Of a stretch of 64,000 nt of DNA, positions 1-15,822 are shown one piece after another. Location: positions 19,075,592 to 19,139,591 of the forward strand of contig OX393555.1 in the NCBI GenBank assembly GCA_947650365.1. The letters run 5' to 3'. The DNA comes from Chamaelirium japonicum. Taxonomy: Eukaryota; Streptophyta; Magnoliopsida; Liliales; Melanthiaceae. How positions within the stretch are numbered: position 1 is the first letter of the stretch; every line of letters starts with the position of its first letter. Below the pieces are notes generated by a model that was given only the letters and a program-made list of their open reading frames with translations, was not told where the DNA came from and did no database searches. The translations under genes were made by a program, and so were the position numbers.

Positions 1-3000
1 CAATGGCTATATTCGTACGAATGAATTAGAATGGCTATATTCGTACGAATGAATTAAAATGGCTACCTTCGTACGAATAAATTAGAACGGCTACATTCGT
101 ACAAATGAATTAGAGTGGCTACATTCATTCGTACGAATGAATTAGAATGGCTATATTCTTATGAATGAATTAGAATAGCTCATACTAATAAATTAGAATT
201 GCTACATTCGTACGTACAAATTAATTAGAATAGGTACATTCATACGAATAAATTAGAATGGCTATATGCGTACGGATGAATTAAAATGGCTACATTCGTA
301 TGAATGAATTAGAATGGTTATATTCGTATGAATGAATTAGATTAGCTACTTTTGTATGAATGAATTAGAATGGCTACCTTCGCACGAATGAATTAGAATG
401 GCTCCTACGAATGAATTAGAATGGCTACCTTTGTACAAATGAATTAGAATGGCTACATTCGTATGAATGAATTAGAATGACTATATTCGTACGAATTAAT
501 TAGAATAGCTACCTTTGTACGAATGTATTATAATGGCTACCTTCGTACGAATAAATTAGAACGGCTATATTCATACGAATGAATTAATGGTTACATTCAT
601 TCGTATGAATGAGTTAGACTGGCTACATTCGTACGAATGAATTAGAATATCTCATACTAATGAATTCGAATGGCTACCTTTGTATGAATGAATTAGATTG
701 AATACATTCGTACGTACGAAAGAATTAGAATGGTTACATTTGTACGAATAAATTAGAATCGCTATATACTTACGAATGAATTAAAATGGCTACATTCGTA
801 CAAATAAATTAGAATAGCTACCTTCGTACGAATGAATTACATTGGCTATATTTATACAAATATATTAGAATAGCTACATTTGTTCGTACGAATAAAGTAG
901 AATAGCTACATTCGTACGAATGAACTAGAATGGCTCGTATGAATAAATCAGAATGGCTACCTTCGTACGAATGAATTAGAATGGCTACATTTGTTTATAC
1001 GAATGAATTAGAATACCTAAATTCCTTCGAATGAATTAGAATGGCTCATACAAATGAATTAGAATGGCAACATTCATACAAATAAATTAGAATAGTTTGT
1101 ATGAATGAATTAGAATGGCTACCTACATACGAATGAATTAGATTGGCTACCTTTGTACGATTGAATTAGAATAGCTACATTCGTATGAATAAATTAGAAT
1201 GCCTATATTTGTTTATATGAATGAATTAGAATGGTTACATTCGTATGAATGAATTAGAATAGCTCGGATGAATGAATTACAAAGGCTACCTTCGTATAAA
1301 TGAATTACAATGACTACATTCATAAGAATGAATTTGAATGGCTATATTCCTTTATACAAATAAATTAGAATGGCTATATTCGTACGAATGAATTATAATG
1401 GCTCTTACGAATGAAATGGAATGGCTACCTTCGTACAAATGAATTAGAATGGCTACATTCGTAAGAATGAATTACAATGGCTATATTCATTTGTATGAAT
1501 GAATTAGAATGGCTATATTTATACGAATGAATTAAAGTGGCTCGTACGAATGAATTAGAATGGATACCTTTGTCTGAATGAATTAGAATGGATACATTCA
1601 TATGAATGAATTAGAATGGCTACCTTTGTACAAATGAATTAGAATAGTTACATTCGTACGAATGAATTAGAATGGCTACCTTTGTACGAATGAATAATAA
1701 TGGGTACATTCATATGAATGAATTAGAATGGCTACATTCATTCGTACAAACGAACTAGAATAGCTATATTCGTACGAATGCAATACAATGGCTCCTACAA
1801 ATGTATTAGATTGGCTACCTTTGTATGAATGACATAGAATGGCTATATTCGTACGAATAAATTAGAATTGCTATATTCGTTCGTTTGAATGAATTAGAAT
1901 GGCTACATTTGTACGAATGTATTAGATTGACTCGTATGAATGAGTTAGAAAGGCTGCCTTTGTACGAATGAATTAGAATTGCTACATTCGTACGAATAAA
2001 TTACAATGGCTCATACGAATGAATTAGAATGGCAATATTCATATGAATGAATTAGAATGGCTACATTCATTCATACGAATAAATTGGAATAGCTATATTC
2101 GTATGAATGAATTAGAATAGGTCGTACTAATGAATTAGAATGGCAACCATCGTAGGAATGAATTAGAATGATATATTCGAACGAATGAATTAGAATTGCT
2201 CGTACAAATGAATTAGAATGGCTATCTTTGTACGAATGAATTAGAATGGCTACATTCGTACGAATAAATTAGAATGGCTACATTTATTCGTACAAATGAG
2301 TTAGAATGGCCACATTCGTACGAATGAATTAGAATGGCTTATACGAATGAATTAGAATGGCTTATACGAATGAATTATAATGGCTACCTTCGTACGAATG
2401 AATTAGAATGGCTACATTCATACAAATGAATTAGATTGGCTCATACTAATGAATTAGAATGGCTAGCTTTGTACGAATGAGTTAGAATGACTATATTAGT
2501 ACAAATGAAATAGAATGGCTATATTCATTTGTACGAATGAATTAGAATGGCTACATTCATACGAATGAATTAAAATGGCTCGTATAAATAAAATAGAATG
2601 GCTACCTTCATACGAATGAAATAAAATGGCTACATTCGTAGAACAAATTTGAATGGCTCGTACAAATGAATTAGAAAGGCTACCATCGTATGAATGAATT
2701 AGAATAGCTATATTCGAACGAATGAATTGAAATAGCTATATTCATATGAAGGAATTAGAATCGATGTATTCATTCGTACCAATGAATTAGAATGGCCACA
2801 TTCGTACAAATGAATTAGAATGGCGCTTACGAATGAATTAGAATGGCTACCTTTGTACTAATGAATTACAATAGCTACATTCATATGAATGAATTAGAAT
2901 GCCTACATTAATTTGTACGAATGAATTAGAATGGCTACATTCATATGAATGAATTAGAATGGCTCGTATGAATGAATTATAATCGCTGCCTTCGTATGAA

Positions 3001-6000
3001 TGAATTAGAATAGCTATATTCGTACGAATGAATTAGAATAGCTATATTTGTACGAATGAATTAGAATAGCTTCGTTCGTACGAATGAATCAGAATGACTA
3101 CCTTCGTTCGAATGAATGAGAATGGTTACATTCGTATGAATGAATTAGAATGGCTACATTCGTTCGAACGAATAAATTAGAATAGCCACATTTCTTTGAA
3201 TGAATTAGAATGGCTCATACGAATGAATTAGAATGGCTACCTTCGTACGAATGAATTAGAATGGCTACATTCGTACGAATAAATTAGAATGGCTATATTT
3301 GCTCGTACGAATGAATTAGAAAGGCTACATTCGTCTATACGAATAAATTGCGTAGGCTATATTCGTTCGTACGAATGAATTAGAATGACTATATTAATTC
3401 ATACGAATGAATTAGAATGGCTACATTCATATGAATGAATTAGAATGGCTCGTATGAATGAATTATAATCGCTACCTTCGTACGAATGAATTAGAATAGC
3501 TATATTCGTATGAATGAATTAGAATAGCTACATTTGTACGAATGAATTAGAATAGCTTCCTTTGTATGAATGAATTAGAATGACTACCTTCGTTCGAATG
3601 AATAAGAATGGTTACATTCGTACGAATGAATTAGAATGGCTACATTCGTTCGTACGAATAAATTAGAATAGCCACATTTCTTTAAATTAATTAGAATGGC
3701 TCGTACGAATGAATTAGAATGGCTACCTTCATACGAATGAATTATAATTGCTACATTCATATGAATAAATTAGAATGGCAACATTTGTTCATACGAATGA
3801 AGTAGAATGGCTACATTCGTATGAATAAAGTAGAATGGCTCGTATAAATGAATTAGAATGGCTACCTTCGTACCAATAAATTAGAATAGCTACATTCGTA
3901 CGAATGAATTAGAATGGCTATATTCATTCATACGAATGAATTAGAATGGCTATATTCATTCGAATGAAATAGAAAGGCTCGTATGATTGAATTAGAATGG
4001 CTACCTTCGTTCGTACGAATGAATTAGAATGGATACATTCATACTAATGAATTAGAATAGCTCATATGAATGAATCAGAATAACTACCTTCGTACGAATG
4101 AATTAGAATGGCTACATCCGTACGAATTAATTAGAATGGCAACATTCGTTCGTACAAATTAATTTGATGCTACCTTCGTACGAAGAAATTAGAATGGCTA
4201 CATTCGTTCGAACGAATAAATTAGAATGGCTATACTCGTACGAATAAATTACAATAGCTCGTACAAATTAATTAGAATGGCTACCTTCGTTCGAATGAAT
4301 TACAAAGGCTATACTCATAAGAATAATTTGAATGGCTACATTCGTTAGTACGAATGAATTAGAATGGCTATATTCGTTCGAATGAATTATAATAGCTCGT
4401 ACGAATGAATTAGAATGGCTACCTTCGTATGAAAGAATTAGAATGGATACCTTTGTAAGAATAAATTAGAATGGCTATAATTATAGGAATGAATTAGAAT
4501 GAATATATTCGTTTGTACGAATGAATTAGAATGGCTACATTTATATGAATGAATTAGAATGGCTCATACGAATGAATTAGAATAACTACCTTTGTACTAA
4601 TAAATAAGAATGGGTACATTCGTACGAATGAATTAGAATGGCTAGCTTTGTACGAATGAATTAGAATGGCAACATTCATTCGTACGAATGAATTAGAATG
4701 TCTACATTTGTACGAATACATTATAATGGCTCGTACGAATGTATTAGCTTGGCTATTCATATGAATGAATTAGAATGGCTATATTCGTACGAATAAATTA
4801 GAATGACTTTATTCATTCGTACAAATAAATTAGAATGGCTACATTTGTACGAATGAATTAGAATGGCTCATACGAAAGAATTAGAAAGGCTGCCTTTGTA
4901 CGAATGAATTAGAATGGCTATATTCGTACGAATGAATTATAACGGCTTGTACGAATGAATTAGAATGGCAACCTTCATACGAATCAAATAGGATATAGCA
5001 CGTACGAATTAATTAGAATAGCTATATTCGTACGAATGAATTAGAATAAGTCGTAAGAATGAATTAGAATGACTATCTAACACGAATGAATTAGAATGGC
5101 TATATTCGTACAAATGAATTAGAATTACTCGAACGAATGAATTAGAATGGCTACATTCGTTCGTACGAATGAATTTGAATAGCAACATTCGTACGAATGA
5201 ATCAGAATGACTAGTACAAATGAATTAGAATGACTACCTTCGGACGAATGAATTACACTGGCTATATTAGTAAGAATGAATTTGAATGGCTACATTCATT
5301 CGTACAAATTAATTAGAATGGTTATGGCTTGTACGAATGAATTAGAAAGGCTATCATCGTATAATTTAATTAGAATGGTTACTTTCAAACGAATGAATTA
5401 GAATGGCTATATTCGTTCGAATGAATTAAAATGGCTCGTACGAATAAATTAGAATGCCTACCTTAGTACGAATGAATTTGAATGGCTACATTCGTATAAA
5501 GGAATTAGAATGGCTACATTCATTCGCAGAAATGAATCAGAATAGCTATATTCGTACGAATGATTTAGAATGGCTATCTTCGTACAAATGAGTTATAATA
5601 GCTACCTTCATAAGAACGAATTAGAATGGCTACCTTCATACGAATGAATTAAAACGGCTACATCCGTACGAATGAATTGGAATGGCTATATTCGTTCGTA
5701 CGAATGAATTAGAATGACCATATTCGTGCGAATGAATTAGAATGGCTTATATGAATGAATTAGAATGGCTACCTTCATATGAATGATTTAGAATAGCTAT
5801 ATTCATATGTATAAATGAATTAGAATGGCTACATTCGTATGAATAAATTAGAATGTCTCGTACGAATGAATTAGGATGGCAACCTTCGTATGAATGAATT
5901 AGAATGGCTACATTCGTATGAATGAATTAAAATAGCTACATTTGTTCATATGAAGAATTAAAATGGCTATATTCGTATGAATGAATTACAATGACTCGTA

Positions 6001-9000
6001 CGAATGAATTAGAATAGCTACCTTCGGTACGAATAAATTAGAATGGCTATATTCATATGAATGAATTAGAATGGCTTATACGAATGAAGTAGAATGGATC
6101 GTACGAATGAATTAGAATGGCTACCTTCGTACGAATGAATTAGAATGGCTACATTCGTGCAAATGAGTTAGAATGACTACATTTATGCATACGAATGAAT
6201 TAGAATGGATATATTCATACGAATAAAATATAATGGCTCATACGAATGAATTATAATGGCTACCTTCATACGAATGAATTAGAATAACTACATTTGTACG
6301 AATAAATTAGAACGGCTATATTTATTCGTATGAATGAATTGAAATGACAACATTCATACAAATGAATTAGAATGGCTCATACGAATGAATTAGAATCGCT
6401 ACCTTTGTATGAATGAATTAGAATGGCTATATTCGTTCGTACAATTGCATTAGAATGGCTACATTCGTACGAATGAATTAGAATGGCCATACGAATGAAT
6501 TAGAATGGCTACCTTCATATGAATAAATTAGAATGGCAACATTCATACGAATGAATTAGAAAGACAATATTTATTTATACGAATGAATTAAAATGGCTAT
6601 ATTCGTATGAATGAATTAGAATGGCTCGTACAAATAAATTTGAATGGCCACCTTCGTATGAATGAATTAGAATGGCTACATTCATATGAATGAATTAGAA
6701 TAGCTCATACAAATGAATTAGAATGGCTACCTTCGTATGAATGAATTAGAATGACTACATTTGTATGAATAAATTACAATGGCTCGTACGAATGAATTAG
6801 AATGGCTACCTTCGTACGAATGAATTACAATGGCTACATTCGTAAAAATGAATTTGAATGGCTATATTCGTTTGTACGAATGAATTAGAATTGCTACATT
6901 CATACGAATGAATTAGAATGGCTCATACGAATGAATTAGAATGGCTACCTATGTACAAATGAATTTAAATGGCTATATTCGTATGAATCAATTAGAATGA
7001 CTACATTCGTTCGCACGAATGAATTTGAATGGCTATATTCGTACGAATAAATTTGAATGGCTCATACGAAAGAATTAGAATAGCTAACTTTGTACAAAAG
7101 AATAAGAATGGCACATACGAATGAATTAAAATGGCTACCTTTATACGAATGAATTAGAATAGCTACCTTCATACGAAAGAATTAGAATGTTTACATTCAT
7201 ACGAAAGAATTAGAATGGCTACATTCGTTCGTATGAATAAATTAGAATGGCTATATTCGTACGTATTAATTAGAATGGCTCGCACGAATGAATTAGAATG
7301 GCTACTCTCATACGAATAAATTAGAATTGTGATATTTGTACAAATGATTTTGAATGGCTCAAACGAATGAATTATAATGACTACCTTTGTACGAATGAAT
7401 TAGATTGGCTACATTCATACGAATGAATTAGAATGGCTACATCGTTCGTACGAATGAATTAGAATAATTATATTCGTATGAATAAATTAGAATGGCTCAA
7501 ACAAATGAATTAAAATGACTACATTAGTACGAATGAAGTATAATGGCTATATTCGTATGAATGAATTAGAATGGCTACAATGGCTCGTACGAATGAATTA
7601 GAATGGCTACGTTTGTACAAATGAATTAGAATGGCTCATACAAATGAATTAGAATAGCAATCTTCGTACGAATAAATTAGAATGGCTACCTTCGTATGAA
7701 TGAATTAGAATGGCTACATTCGTACAACTGAATTAGAATGGCTACATTCGTTTGTACGAATGAATTAGTATGGCTATATCTATACGAATAAATTAGATTG
7801 GATCGTACAATGAATTAGAATGGCTATCTTTGTGCGAATGAATTAGAATGGCTACATTCGTACGAATGAATTAGAATGGCTACATTTGTACGAATAAATT
7901 AAAATGGCTACATTCGTTCGTATGAATGAATTAGAATGGTTATATTTGTATGACTGAATTAGAATAGATCGAACAAATGAATTAGAATGCCTACATTCGT
8001 ATGAATGAATTAGAATGGCCACATTCGTATGCATGAATTAGATTAGCTATATTGATACTAATAAATTAGAGTGGCTTATACGAATGAATTAGAATGTTTA
8101 GTTTGAATAAATTAGAATGGCTACCTTCGTACGAATGAATTAGAATGGCTAAATTCATACGAATGAATTAGAATGGCTACATTTGTTTGTACGAATGAAT
8201 TAGAATGCCTATATTTGTACAAATGAATTAGAATGGTTCGTACGAATGAATTAGAATGGCTACTTTCATACGAATGAATTAGAATGGCTATATTCGTACG
8301 AATGAATTAGAATAGCTACATTCGTTCGTATGAAGAACTAGAATGGCTACATTAGTATGTATGTATTAGAATGACTCGTACAAATGAATTAGAATGGCTA
8401 CCTTCGTCCGAATGAATTAGAATGGCTACATTCGTACGAATGAATTAGAATAGCTCGTACGAATAAAGTAGAATGGATCGTACGAATGAATTAGAATGGC
8501 TACCTTCGTACGAATGAATTAGAATGTATACATTCATTCTTACGAATAAATTAGAATAGTTATATTTGTACGAATGAGTTAGAATGGCTCGTACGAATGA
8601 ATTATAATGGCTACCTTGATACGAATGAATTGAAATGGCTATATTCGTACGAATGAATTAGAATGACTATATTCATTCGTATGAATGAATTGGAATGGCT
8701 ACTTTTGTACAAATGAATTTGAATGGCTCGTGCGAATGAATTAGAATGGCTCATAATAATGAATTAGAATGGCTACCTTCGTACGAATGAATTAGAATGA
8801 CTATATTCATACGAATGAATTAGAATGGCTACATTCGTTCGTACGAATAAATTAGAATGGCTACATTCATATGAATGAATTAGAATACCTACCTTCGTAC
8901 GAATTAATTAGAATGGCTACCTTCGTACAAAGGAATTAGAATGGCAACATTCATACGAATGAATTGGAAAGGCTGCATTCGTTCGTATGAATGAATTAGA

Positions 9001-12000
9001 ATAACTATATTCATACGAATGAATTAGAATGGTTCGTAAGAATAAATTAGAATGGCTACCTTCATATTAATGAATTAGAATGGCTACATTCATACGACTG
9101 AATTAGAACGGCTCGTACGAATGAATTAGAATGATTACCTTCATACGAATGAATTAGAATGGCTATATTCGTTCGTACGAATGAATTAGAATGGCTACAT
9201 TCGTACGAATGGATTAGAATGGCTCGTACGAATGAATTAGAATGGCTACCTTCGTACGAATGAATTACAATGCCTACATTCGTAAGAATAAATTTGAATG
9301 GCTATATTCGATTGTATAAAAAAATTAGAACGACTACATTTATACGAATGAATTAGAATGGCTCGTACGAATAAATTAAAATAGCTACCTTCGTACAAAT
9401 AAATTAGAATGGCAATATTTGTACGAATGAATTAGAATGACTACACTCGTTCGTACGAATGAATTAGACTGGCTACATTTGTACAAATGAATTAGAATGG
9501 CCCATACAAAAGAATTAGAATGGCTACCTTTGTACAAATGAATAGAAATGGGTCGTATGAATGAATTAGAATGGCTACCTTTGTACGATTGAATTATAAT
9601 CGCTATATTCGTACCAATGAATTAGAATGGCTATATTCATTCATATGAATAAATTAAAAAGACTACATTCATATGAATGAATTAGAATGGCTCGTACGAA
9701 TGAATTAGAATGCCTACCTTTGTACGAATGAATTAGAACGTTTACATTCATACGAATGAATTAGAATGGCTAAATTCGTTCATATGAATGAATTAGATTG
9801 GCTACATTTGTACGAATGAATTAGAATGGCTACTTTCGTATGATTGAATTAGAATTGCCACATTCGTTCGTATGAATGAATTAAAATAGCTATATTTGTA
9901 CAAATGATTTAGAATGGCTAGTACGAATGAATTAGAATGGCTACCTTCGTACGATGAATTAAAATAGCTACATTTGTATGAATGAATTAGAATGGCTACA
10001 TTGTTCGTACGAATGAATTAGAATAGCTATACTTGTACGAATAAATTAGAATGGCTCATACGAATGAATTAAAATAGCTACCTTTGTATAAATGAATTAG
10101 AATGACTACATTCGTTCGTGCGAGAGAATTAGAATGGATTCATTCGTTCGTACAAAAGAATTAGAATGACCTGTACAAATGAATTAGAATGGTTACCTTC
10201 GTACGATTGAATTCGAATGTCTATCTTCATACAAATGAATTAGAATGGCTATATTCGTTCGTACGAATGAATTAGAATGGCTATATTTATACGAAAGAGA
10301 TAGATTGGATCGTACGAATGAATTAGAATAACTATATTCGTACGAATTTATTAGAATGGCTACATTCGTTCATATAAATGAATTAGAATGGCTATATTCG
10401 TACAAATGAATTAGAATGGCTTGTACGAATGAATTAGAATGGCTACCTTCGTACGAATGAATTAGAATGGCTACATTCGTACAAATAAATTAGAATAGCT
10501 ATATCAGTTCGTATGACGAATTAAAAAACTTACATTCGTACGAATGAATTAGAATGACTCGTTCGAATGAATTAGAATAGCTACTTTTGTACGAATGAAT
10601 TAGAATGGCTATATTTCCTCATACGAATGAATTAGAATGACTGCATTCATACAACTAAATTAGAATGGCTCATACGAATGAATTAGAATGGCTACCTTTG
10701 TACGAATGAATTAGAATGGCTACATTTGTATAAATAAATTAGAATGGCTATATTTGTTCATACGAATGAATTAAAATTGCTATATTAGTATGAGTGACTT
10801 AGAATGGCTCGTATGAATGAATTAGAAAGGCTACCTTCGTACAAATGAGTTAGAATGGCTACATTCTTAAGAATAAATTAGAATGGCTACATTCGTTCAT
10901 ACGAATGAATTAGAATGACTATATTTGTACAAATGAATAAGAATAGCTCGTACGGATGAATTAGAATGGCTATCTTCATACTAATGAATTAGATTGGCCA
11001 CATTTGTTCATACGAATGAATTAGAATGGCTCGTATGAATGAATTAGAATGGCTTCCTTTGTAGGAATGAATTAGAACGGCTATATTCATTCGTACAAAT
11101 GAATTAAAATGGCTACAATGATACGAATGAATTAGAATAGCTCGTATGAATGAATTAGAATGGCTACCTTCGTACAAATAAATCAGAATGGCTACATTCA
11201 TATGAATTAATTAGAATGACTATATTTGTTCGTACGAATGAAATAGAATTGCTACATTCGTACGAATGAATTAGAATGGCTCGTACGAATGAATTAGAAA
11301 GGCTACCTTTGTACAAATGAATTAGAATGGCTACATTCGTACGAATGAATTAGAATGACTCGTAAGAATGAATTTGAATGGCTACCTTCATACGAATGGA
11401 TTAGATTGGCTACATTCGTACAAATGAATTATAAGGGCTACATTCGTTCATACGAATGAATTAGAATAGCTATATTCATACAAATGAATTAGAATGGCCC
11501 GTATGAATGACTTAGAATGGCTACCTTTGTATGAATAAATTAGAATGACTACATTCATTCGTACGAATGAATTAGAATGGCTACATTCATATGAATGAAT
11601 TAGAATAGCTCATATGAATGATTTAGAATGGTTACCTTCGTACGAATGAATTAGAATGACTATATCCGTACGAATTAATTAAAATGGCTATATTCGTTCG
11701 TACGAATGACTTAGCATGGCTATATTTATACGAATGACTTAGCATGGCTATATTCATACGAATGAATTAGAATGGCTACCTCTGTACAAGTAAATTAGAA
11801 TAGCTAAATTCGTTCGTACGAATGAAATAGAAATACTACATTCGTACGAATGAATTAGAATAGCTATATTCGTACGAATGAATTAGAATGGCTACCTTCA
11901 TACGAATGAATTCGAATGGCTATATTCGTATGAATAAATTAAAATGGCTACATTCATTTGTAGGAATGAATTAAAATGGCTACATACGTACAAATGAATT

Positions 12001-15000
12001 AGAATGGATGTACAAATAAATTAGAATTGCTACCTTCATACGAATGAATTAGAATGGCTACATTCGTACGAATGAATTAGAATGGCTACATTTATTCGTG
12101 AATGAATTAGAATGGCTACTTTCGTACGAATGAATTAGAATGACTCGAACAAATGAATTAGAATGGCTCGTACAAATGAATTAGACTGGCTACCTTCGTA
12201 TGAATGAATTAGAATAGCTATATTCATACGAATGAATTAGAATGGCTCATATGAATAAATTAGAATAGCTACCTTCGTACGAATGAATTAGAATGGCAGC
12301 ATTCATACGAATGAATTAGAAAGGCTACATTCGTTCGTACGAATAAAATAGAATAGATATATTCTTACGAATGAATTAGAATGGCTCGTACGAATAAATT
12401 AGAATTGCTACCTTCGTACGAATGAATTAGAAGGGCAACATTCATACAAATGAATTAGAAAGGTTATATTCGCTTGTACGAATGAATTAGAATGACTATA
12501 TTCGTACGAATAAATTAGAATTGCTACCTTCGTACGAATGAATTAAATGGCTACATTCATATGAATGAATTTGAATGGATTGTACGAATGAATTAGAATG
12601 GCCACATTCGTACGAATGAATTAGAATGGCTACATTCATACGAATAAATTAGAATGACTATATTCATTCGTATGAATGAATTAGAATGCCAACATTCTTC
12701 AAATGAATTAGAATGGCTCGTACGAATGAATTAGAATGGCTACCTTCGTACGAATGAATTACAATGGCTACATTCGTAAGAATAAATTTGAATAACTATC
12801 TTTGTACAAATGAATTAGAATGACTATCTTCGTACGAATGAATTAAAATGGCTCGTACGAATGAATTAGAATGGCCATCTTCGTACGAATGAATTAGAAT
12901 GGCTATATTTATACGAATGAATTAGAATGACTATATTTGTTCGCACAAATAAATTACAATGGCTATATTCGTACAAATGAATTAGCATGACTCATACAAA
13001 AGAATTAGAATGGCTACCTTTGTACAAATGAATAAGAATGGCTCGTACGAATGAATTAGAATGGCTACCTTTTTACGAATGAATTATAATGGCTATATTC
13101 ATACGAATGAATTAGAATTGCTATATTTGTTTGTATGAATGAATTAAAACGACTACATTCGTATGAATGAATAAAAATGGCTCGTACGAATGAATTAGAA
13201 TGGCTATGTTCGAACGAATGAATTATAACATTTACATTCGTATGAATGAATTAGAATGACTATATTCGTTCGTATGAATGAATTAGAATGGCTACATTCT
13301 TACGAATGAATAAGAATGCCTACTTTCGTACGAATAAATTAGAATGGCTACATTCAATTGTACGAATGAATTATAATGGCTATATTTGTACAAATGATTT
13401 AGAATGGCTCGAACGAATGAATTAGAATGGCTACCTTCGAACGAATGAATTAGAATGACTAAATTCGTACAAATAAATTAGAATGGCTACATCGTTCATA
13501 CGAATGAATTTGAATAACTCTATTCGTACGAATAAATTAGAATGGCTCATACGAATGATTTAAAATGGCTACCTTTGTACGAATGAATTAGAATGGTTAC
13601 CTTCGTACAAATGAATTAGAATGGCTCGTACGAATGAATTAGAATGGCTAGTTTCGTACGAATGAATTAGAATGGCTATCTTTGTACAAATAAATTAGAA
13701 TGACTACATTCATTCGTACGAATGAATTAGAATGGGTATATTCATACGAATAAATTAGATTGGATTGTACGAATGAATCAGAATTGCTACCTTTGTACAA
13801 ATAAATTAGAATGGCTATATTTGTACAAATGATTTAGAATGGCTACATTCATTCGTACGAATGAATTAGAATGGCTATATTTGTACGAATAAATTAGAAT
13901 TGCTATATTCAAACAAATGAATTAGAATGGATCGTACAAATGAATTAGAATGACTCGTATGAATGAATTAGAAAGGTTACCTTCGTACGAATGAATTAGA
14001 ATGGGTATATTCGTACGAATGAATTAGAATGGCTATATTCATTTATACGAATGAATTAGAATGGCTACATTCGTATGAATAAATTTGAATATCTCGTACG
14101 AATGAATTAGAATGGCAACCTTCGTACGAATGAATTAGAATGACTACATTCGTACGAATGAACTAGAATAGCTACATTCGTACGTATGAAGAATTTAAAC
14201 GGCTACATCCATACGAATGAATTACAATAACTCGTACGAATGAATTAGAATGGCTACCTTTGTACGAATGAATTAGAATGGCTATATTCTATAAATGAAT
14301 TAGAATGGCTTGTATGAATGAATAAGAATGGATCGTACGAATGAATTAGAATGGCTACCTTTGTACGAATGAATTAGAATGGCTACATTCGTGCAAATAA
14401 ATTAGGATGACTACATTCATTCGTACGAATGAATTAGAATAGGTATATTCGTACAAATGAAATAGAATAGCTCGTACGAATGAATTAGAATGGCTACCTT
14501 TAATACGAATGAATTAGAATGGCTACATTCGTATGAATAAATTAGAATGGCTACATTTATTCGTATGAATGAATTAGAATAACAACATTCATACAAATGA
14601 ATTAGAATTGCTCGTACGAATGAATTAGAATGGTTACCTTCGTATGAATGAATTAGAATAACTATATTTGTATGAATGAATTAGAATAGCTACATTCGTT
14701 CGCACGATTGAATTAAAATGGCTACATTCGTACGAATGAATTAGAATGGCTCATACGAATGAATTAGAATGGCTACCTTCATATGAATGAATTAGAATGA
14801 CTCATACAAATGAATTAGAATAGCAATCTTCGTAAGAATAAATTAGAATGGCTACCTTCGTATGAATGAATTAGAATGGCTACATTCATACAATTGAATT
14901 AGATTGGCTACATTTGTTCGTACGAATGAATTATAATGGCTATATCTATATGAATGAATTAGATTGGATCGTACAATGAATTAGAATGGCTACCTTTGTA

Positions 15001-15503
15001 CGAATGAATTAGATTGGCTACATTCGTACGAATGAATTAGAATGGCTACATTCGTTTGTACGAATGAATTAGAATGGTTATATTTGTATGAATGAATTAG
15101 AATGGCTCGTACGAATGAATTAGAATGCCTACCATCATATGAATGAATTAGAATAGCCACATTCGTACGAATGTTTTAGAATAGCTATATTTGTACAAGT
15201 GAATTAGAGTGGCTCTTATGAATAAATTATAATGGCTAGTACGAATGAATTAGAATGGCTACATTCATACGAATGAATTAAAATGGCTATATTCATACGA
15301 ATGAATTAAAATGGTTCGTACGAATGAATTAGAATGGCTACCTTCGTATAATTGAATTAGAATGGCTATATTCGTACGAATGAGTTAGAATAGCTACATT
15401 TGTTCGGATGAAGAATTAGAACGGCTACATTCGTATGAATGTATTAGAATGACTCGTACGAATGAATTAGAATGGCTACCTTCGTACGAATGAATTAGAA
15501 TGG
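1..15503. repeat. Short-monomer satellite array with higher-order structure
   Basis: The whole stretch consists of one degenerate motif of the type CATTCGTACGAATG followed by AATTAGAATGGCTA. Monomers come in three lengths that differ in the linker: about 23 bp (GGCTCGTACG...), 28 bp (GGCTACCTTCGTACG... or GGCTACATTCGTACG...) and 32 bp (GGCTACATTCGTTCGTACG...). They recur in the order 23-28-28-32, often with one more 28, giving a higher-order unit of about 111 or 139 bp; the stretch 8580-8720 shows one clearly. The array begins before the window and stops sharply at about 15503. No transposon interrupts it. Long minus-strand frames inside it, reading like NSFVRMNVAILIHSYE, are only the repeat translated. 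Confidence 0.97.
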
Positions 15504-15532
15504 ATATGCATTAATTGTTTTGTCATTCTTAT

Positions 15533-15557
15533 CCCCCCCTCCCCCCCCCCCCCCCCT
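15533..15557. repeat. C-rich homopolymer tract at the array edge
   Basis: A run of almost pure C (two T interruptions) lies about 30 bp after the last satellite monomer. It marks the transition from the array to unique sequence and may be a place where sequence or assembly is unreliable. Confidence 0.85.
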
Positions 15558-15783
15558 CTAAGAAAATCCTAGCTCTACCCTGATTGTGTTGTACATATTT
15601 CTTTCAGGAAATTCTACTCACAGCCCACAAAAAACTAACTTAAATTTGACAAATTACCCAATATGTCCCCGGTTCATCCCTGCTTTTTTGCTAAGGCAAC
15701 CCATGCTCGCTCTGGCGACAAAAATTTCTCTCCCTGAGCACTCAAAATCCTTCTCTAGAATCCAGATCTTTAGTATGCCTCCT

Positions 15784-15822
<39 letters not shown>

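Noticed and set aside
4554-11201. Minus-strand frames of 60-70 codons inside the satellite (for example 4554-4760, 7852-8034, 10989-11201)
   Set aside because: They are translations of the 23-32 bp monomer (NSFVRMNVAILIHSYE repeated) and shift with linker length; no gene is supported.
1-15503. CRISPR-like array
   Set aside because: There are no unique spacers, monomers are contiguous and degenerate, and the DNA is from a plant nucleus.
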